Source: Betaproteobacteria bacterium (lineage in GTDB: Bacteria > Pseudomonadota > Gammaproteobacteria > Burkholderiales > SG8-39). Taken from it: a stretch of DNA of 6,517 bases. The stretch is from contig CANIIN010000158.1 of NCBI GenBank assembly GCA_947467405.1, positions 1-6,517 on the forward strand, read 5' to 3'. The notes beneath the pieces were generated by a model. The model was not told the origin of the DNA and did no database searches. It saw only the letters and a program-made list of their open reading frames with translations. Shown here piece after piece: positions 5,297-6,517 of this stretch. Positions within the stretch are counted from its first letter, which is position 1. The number at the start of each line of letters is the position of its first letter. A program made the translations under genes and the position numbers.

Positions 5297-5314
5297 CCCG
5301 CCTGCCGCGGCGGG
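5297..5314. terminator. Weak terminator-like hairpin in the convergent gap
   Basis: CCCGCC (5297-5302) and GGCGGG (5309-5314) form a perfect GC-rich stem with a 6-base loop, 12 bases past the CoA-transferase stop and between two convergent genes. Only a loose CTGCTCCATTT follows it, so it is a poor intrinsic terminator and could act with Rho. No better candidate exists in 5285-5389. Confidence 0.3.
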
Positions 5315-5389
5315 CTGCTCCATTTCCCCGTCAGTGCCCGAAGATCGGCTCCAGGCGGGCTTCTGCAAGCATTCCTCTACGGCGGCGCG

Positions 5390-6370
5390 TTACTCGATGA
5401 TGACGTTGCCAGCCTTGATCAGGCGTTGCCACTGCTCGACTTCCGCCTCGACCGCTTTCTGCATCTGCTCCGGTGTGCCGCCGATCAGGACGGCGCCGGA
5501 TTTCGTGGTCATGTCGATGGTCGCCGGATCCTTGTAGATTTCGTTGAAGGCGGCATTCAACGCGTTGATCGTGTTGCGCGGTGTGCCCTTGGTGGTCGAG
5601 AAACCCATCCAGAAAATGACGTTGAATCCCTTGAAGCCGGACTCGTCCATGGTGGGCAGGTCAGGCAGGTCGGGCCAGCGCCGCAGACCGCTCACCGCCA
5701 GCATGCGCGCTCTGCCGCCTTGCGCCTGCGCCCGCACCAGGCCGATCTGGTCGAACGAGGCCTGCGTCTCGCCGGCGATGGTGGCCGTGATGGCCGGTGC
5801 CGAGCCCTTGTAATGGATGGACTCGAACTTGGCGCCCGTCATCAGGGCGAAGTTGATGGCGGCGAAGTGCGTCGACGAGCCGGGGCCGATGGTGGAGAAA
5901 TTCAGCTTGCCCGGATTGGCCAGCGCGTAGTCGGCCAGTTCCTTGGGCGATTTCACCGGCAGTGACGGATTCACGTACAGGATGAACGGCCCCTCGCCGC
6001 GCATCACGATATGGTCCATGTCCTTGCGGATGTCGTAGGGCGGGTTGGCGATGCCCGAACGCACCGCCATCGTCGTGGTGGACACCACCATGGTGGTGCC
6101 GTCCGGCGTGGCATTGCGGATCTCGTTGGCTGCTGCCACGTGACCGGCGCCCGGCTTGTTATCGACGATCACCGTGCGGCCGATGCGCGTGGCCAGTTTC
6201 TCCGCGATGGGGCGGGTGGTGATATCCAGCCCGGTTCCGGCCACGAACGGAACGATGATCTTGAACGTCCGGTTGGGCAGGGCATCCTGCGCCGGCGCCG
6301 CTTGTGACAAGGCAAGGAGGATTGTCCCGAAGGCGGACAGGACAACGGTGCGTGCAGGAACGGTCTTCAT
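5390..6370 (-). CDS. Bug/TctC-family periplasmic solute-binding protein
   Basis: A complete 326-residue protein of the tripartite tricarboxylate transporter receptor (Bug) family, which binds small carboxylates in the periplasm. Seen: a signal peptide with Lys2/Arg7, a hydrophobic core VVLSAFGTILLALSQA (9-24) and a likely cleavage after Ala27 in APA-QD. Then come IIVPFVAGTGLDITTRPIAE (38-57), VIVDNKPGAG (67-76), GPGSSTHFAA (162-171), HYKGSAPAITATIAGE (186-201) and a C-terminal amphipathic helix ending GNVIIE. The usual glycine-glycine of the PFxAGG-xxD binding loop reads AGTGLD here. The ATG is preceded by GAGGAG (6378-6383) at seven bases. The gene follows an unidentified gene by 39 bp on the same strand, so the two are probably co-transcribed. 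No TctA/TctB membrane partners are visible, which is common for the many orphan Bug proteins of Burkholderiales. Ligand is unknown. Confidence 0.95.
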   Translation of the reverse strand: MKTVPARTVVLSAFGTILLALSQAAPAQDALPNRTFKIIVPFVAGTGLDITTRPIAEKLATRIGRTVIVDNKPGAGHVAAANEIRNATPDGTTMVVSTTTMAVRSGIANPPYDIRKDMDHIVMRGEGPFILYVNPSLPVKSPKELADYALANPGKLNFSTIGPGSSTHFAAINFALMTGAKFESIHYKGSAPAITATIAGETQASFDQIGLVRAQAQGGRARMLAVSGLRRWPDLPDLPTMDESGFKGFNVIFWMGFSTTKGTPRNTINALNAAFNEIYKDPATIDMTTKSGAVLIGGTPEQMQKAVEAEVEQWQRLIKAGNVIIE

Positions 6371-6409
6371 GTTCGTTCTCCTCGTTGGTCGCGGCGGCGC
6401 GCGAAAAGG

Positions 6410-6517
6410 TTACTTCGGCAGCAGATTCAGCTTGCCGAGCAGGACGCGTGTGCTGACGAAGTTGCGCTCCCAGCGCACCTGCGCTTCACGTGCATCGGTC
6501 GGCGGATAGGCCTGGAA
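6410..6517 (-). CDS. 3' end of an unidentified gene upstream of the Bug protein
   Basis: The last 35 codons and a TAA (6412-6410) of a leftward reading frame that enters from the right edge. The C-terminus contains YPPTDAREAQVRWERNF followed by STRVLLGKLNLLPK. It is rich in Arg and Leu, helix-forming, and has the codon use of a real gene of this genome (third positions mostly G or C). The stop lies 39 bp before the Bug gene's ATG, which supports a shared transcript. I do not recognise the family from this fragment, and a catabolic enzyme is only a guess from the neighbourhood. Confidence 0.65.
   Translation of the reverse strand, partial: FQAYPPTDAREAQVRWERNFVSTRVLLGKLNLLPK

Noticed and set aside
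5336..5360. GCCCG/CGGGC inverted repeat as a terminator for the Bug gene
   Set aside because: The stem is only 5 bp with a 15-base loop and no T run on the minus strand.
5291..5965. Rightward 224-codon frame opposite the Bug gene
   Set aside because: Antisense to a full-length Bug protein with a signal peptide and family motifs. It has no ribosome site.

Overview
The window is high-GC DNA, densely coded, with short intergenic gaps and strong GGAG-type ribosome binding sites. A periplasmic Bug/TctC-type solute-binding protein sits among CoA-ester catabolic enzymes. That combination is typical of environmental Betaproteobacteria, especially Burkholderiales (the Alcaligenaceae/Comamonadaceae kind). 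This taxonomic call is inferred from gene content; no rRNA or other marker is present.

Layout from left to right. (1) A leftward block holds a 5'-complete but 3'-truncated crotonase-superfamily gene (1-543) and, upstream of it, a complete AMP-forming acyl-CoA ligase gene (678-2291). They are separated by a 134-bp gap carrying a perfect 9-bp inverted repeat. (2) A divergent intergenic region (2292-2547) holds an AT-rich island with two back-to-back dyads and a candidate promoter for the ligase. (3) A rightward block holds an AHL-lactonase-like metallo-beta-lactamase-fold hydrolase (2548-3309), a DUF3237 protein (3335-3805) 25 bp behind it and, after a 288-bp structured leader, a family III CoA-transferase (4094-5284). 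(4) A convergent gap (5285-5389) contains a weak terminator-like hairpin. (5) A second leftward block holds the 3' end of an unidentified gene (6410-6517) followed by a complete Bug/TctC solute-binding protein gene (5390-6370).

How the genes may work together (inference). The Bug protein would capture a carboxylate in the periplasm. The MBL hydrolase would open a lactone or similar ester. The ligase, or the CoA-transferase, would convert the free acid to its CoA thioester, and the crotonase would isomerise or otherwise transform that thioester. The substrate cannot be read from sequence. The DUF3237 protein has no established role that I know of, and its tight coupling to the hydrolase is the best lead to an undescribed function. 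The non-coding DNA is richer in dyads than the genes need: four separate inverted-repeat structures and a sigma54-like promoter match lie in the gaps between the catabolic genes.

No RNA genes, insertion sequences, CRISPR arrays, phage genes or defence genes are visible.
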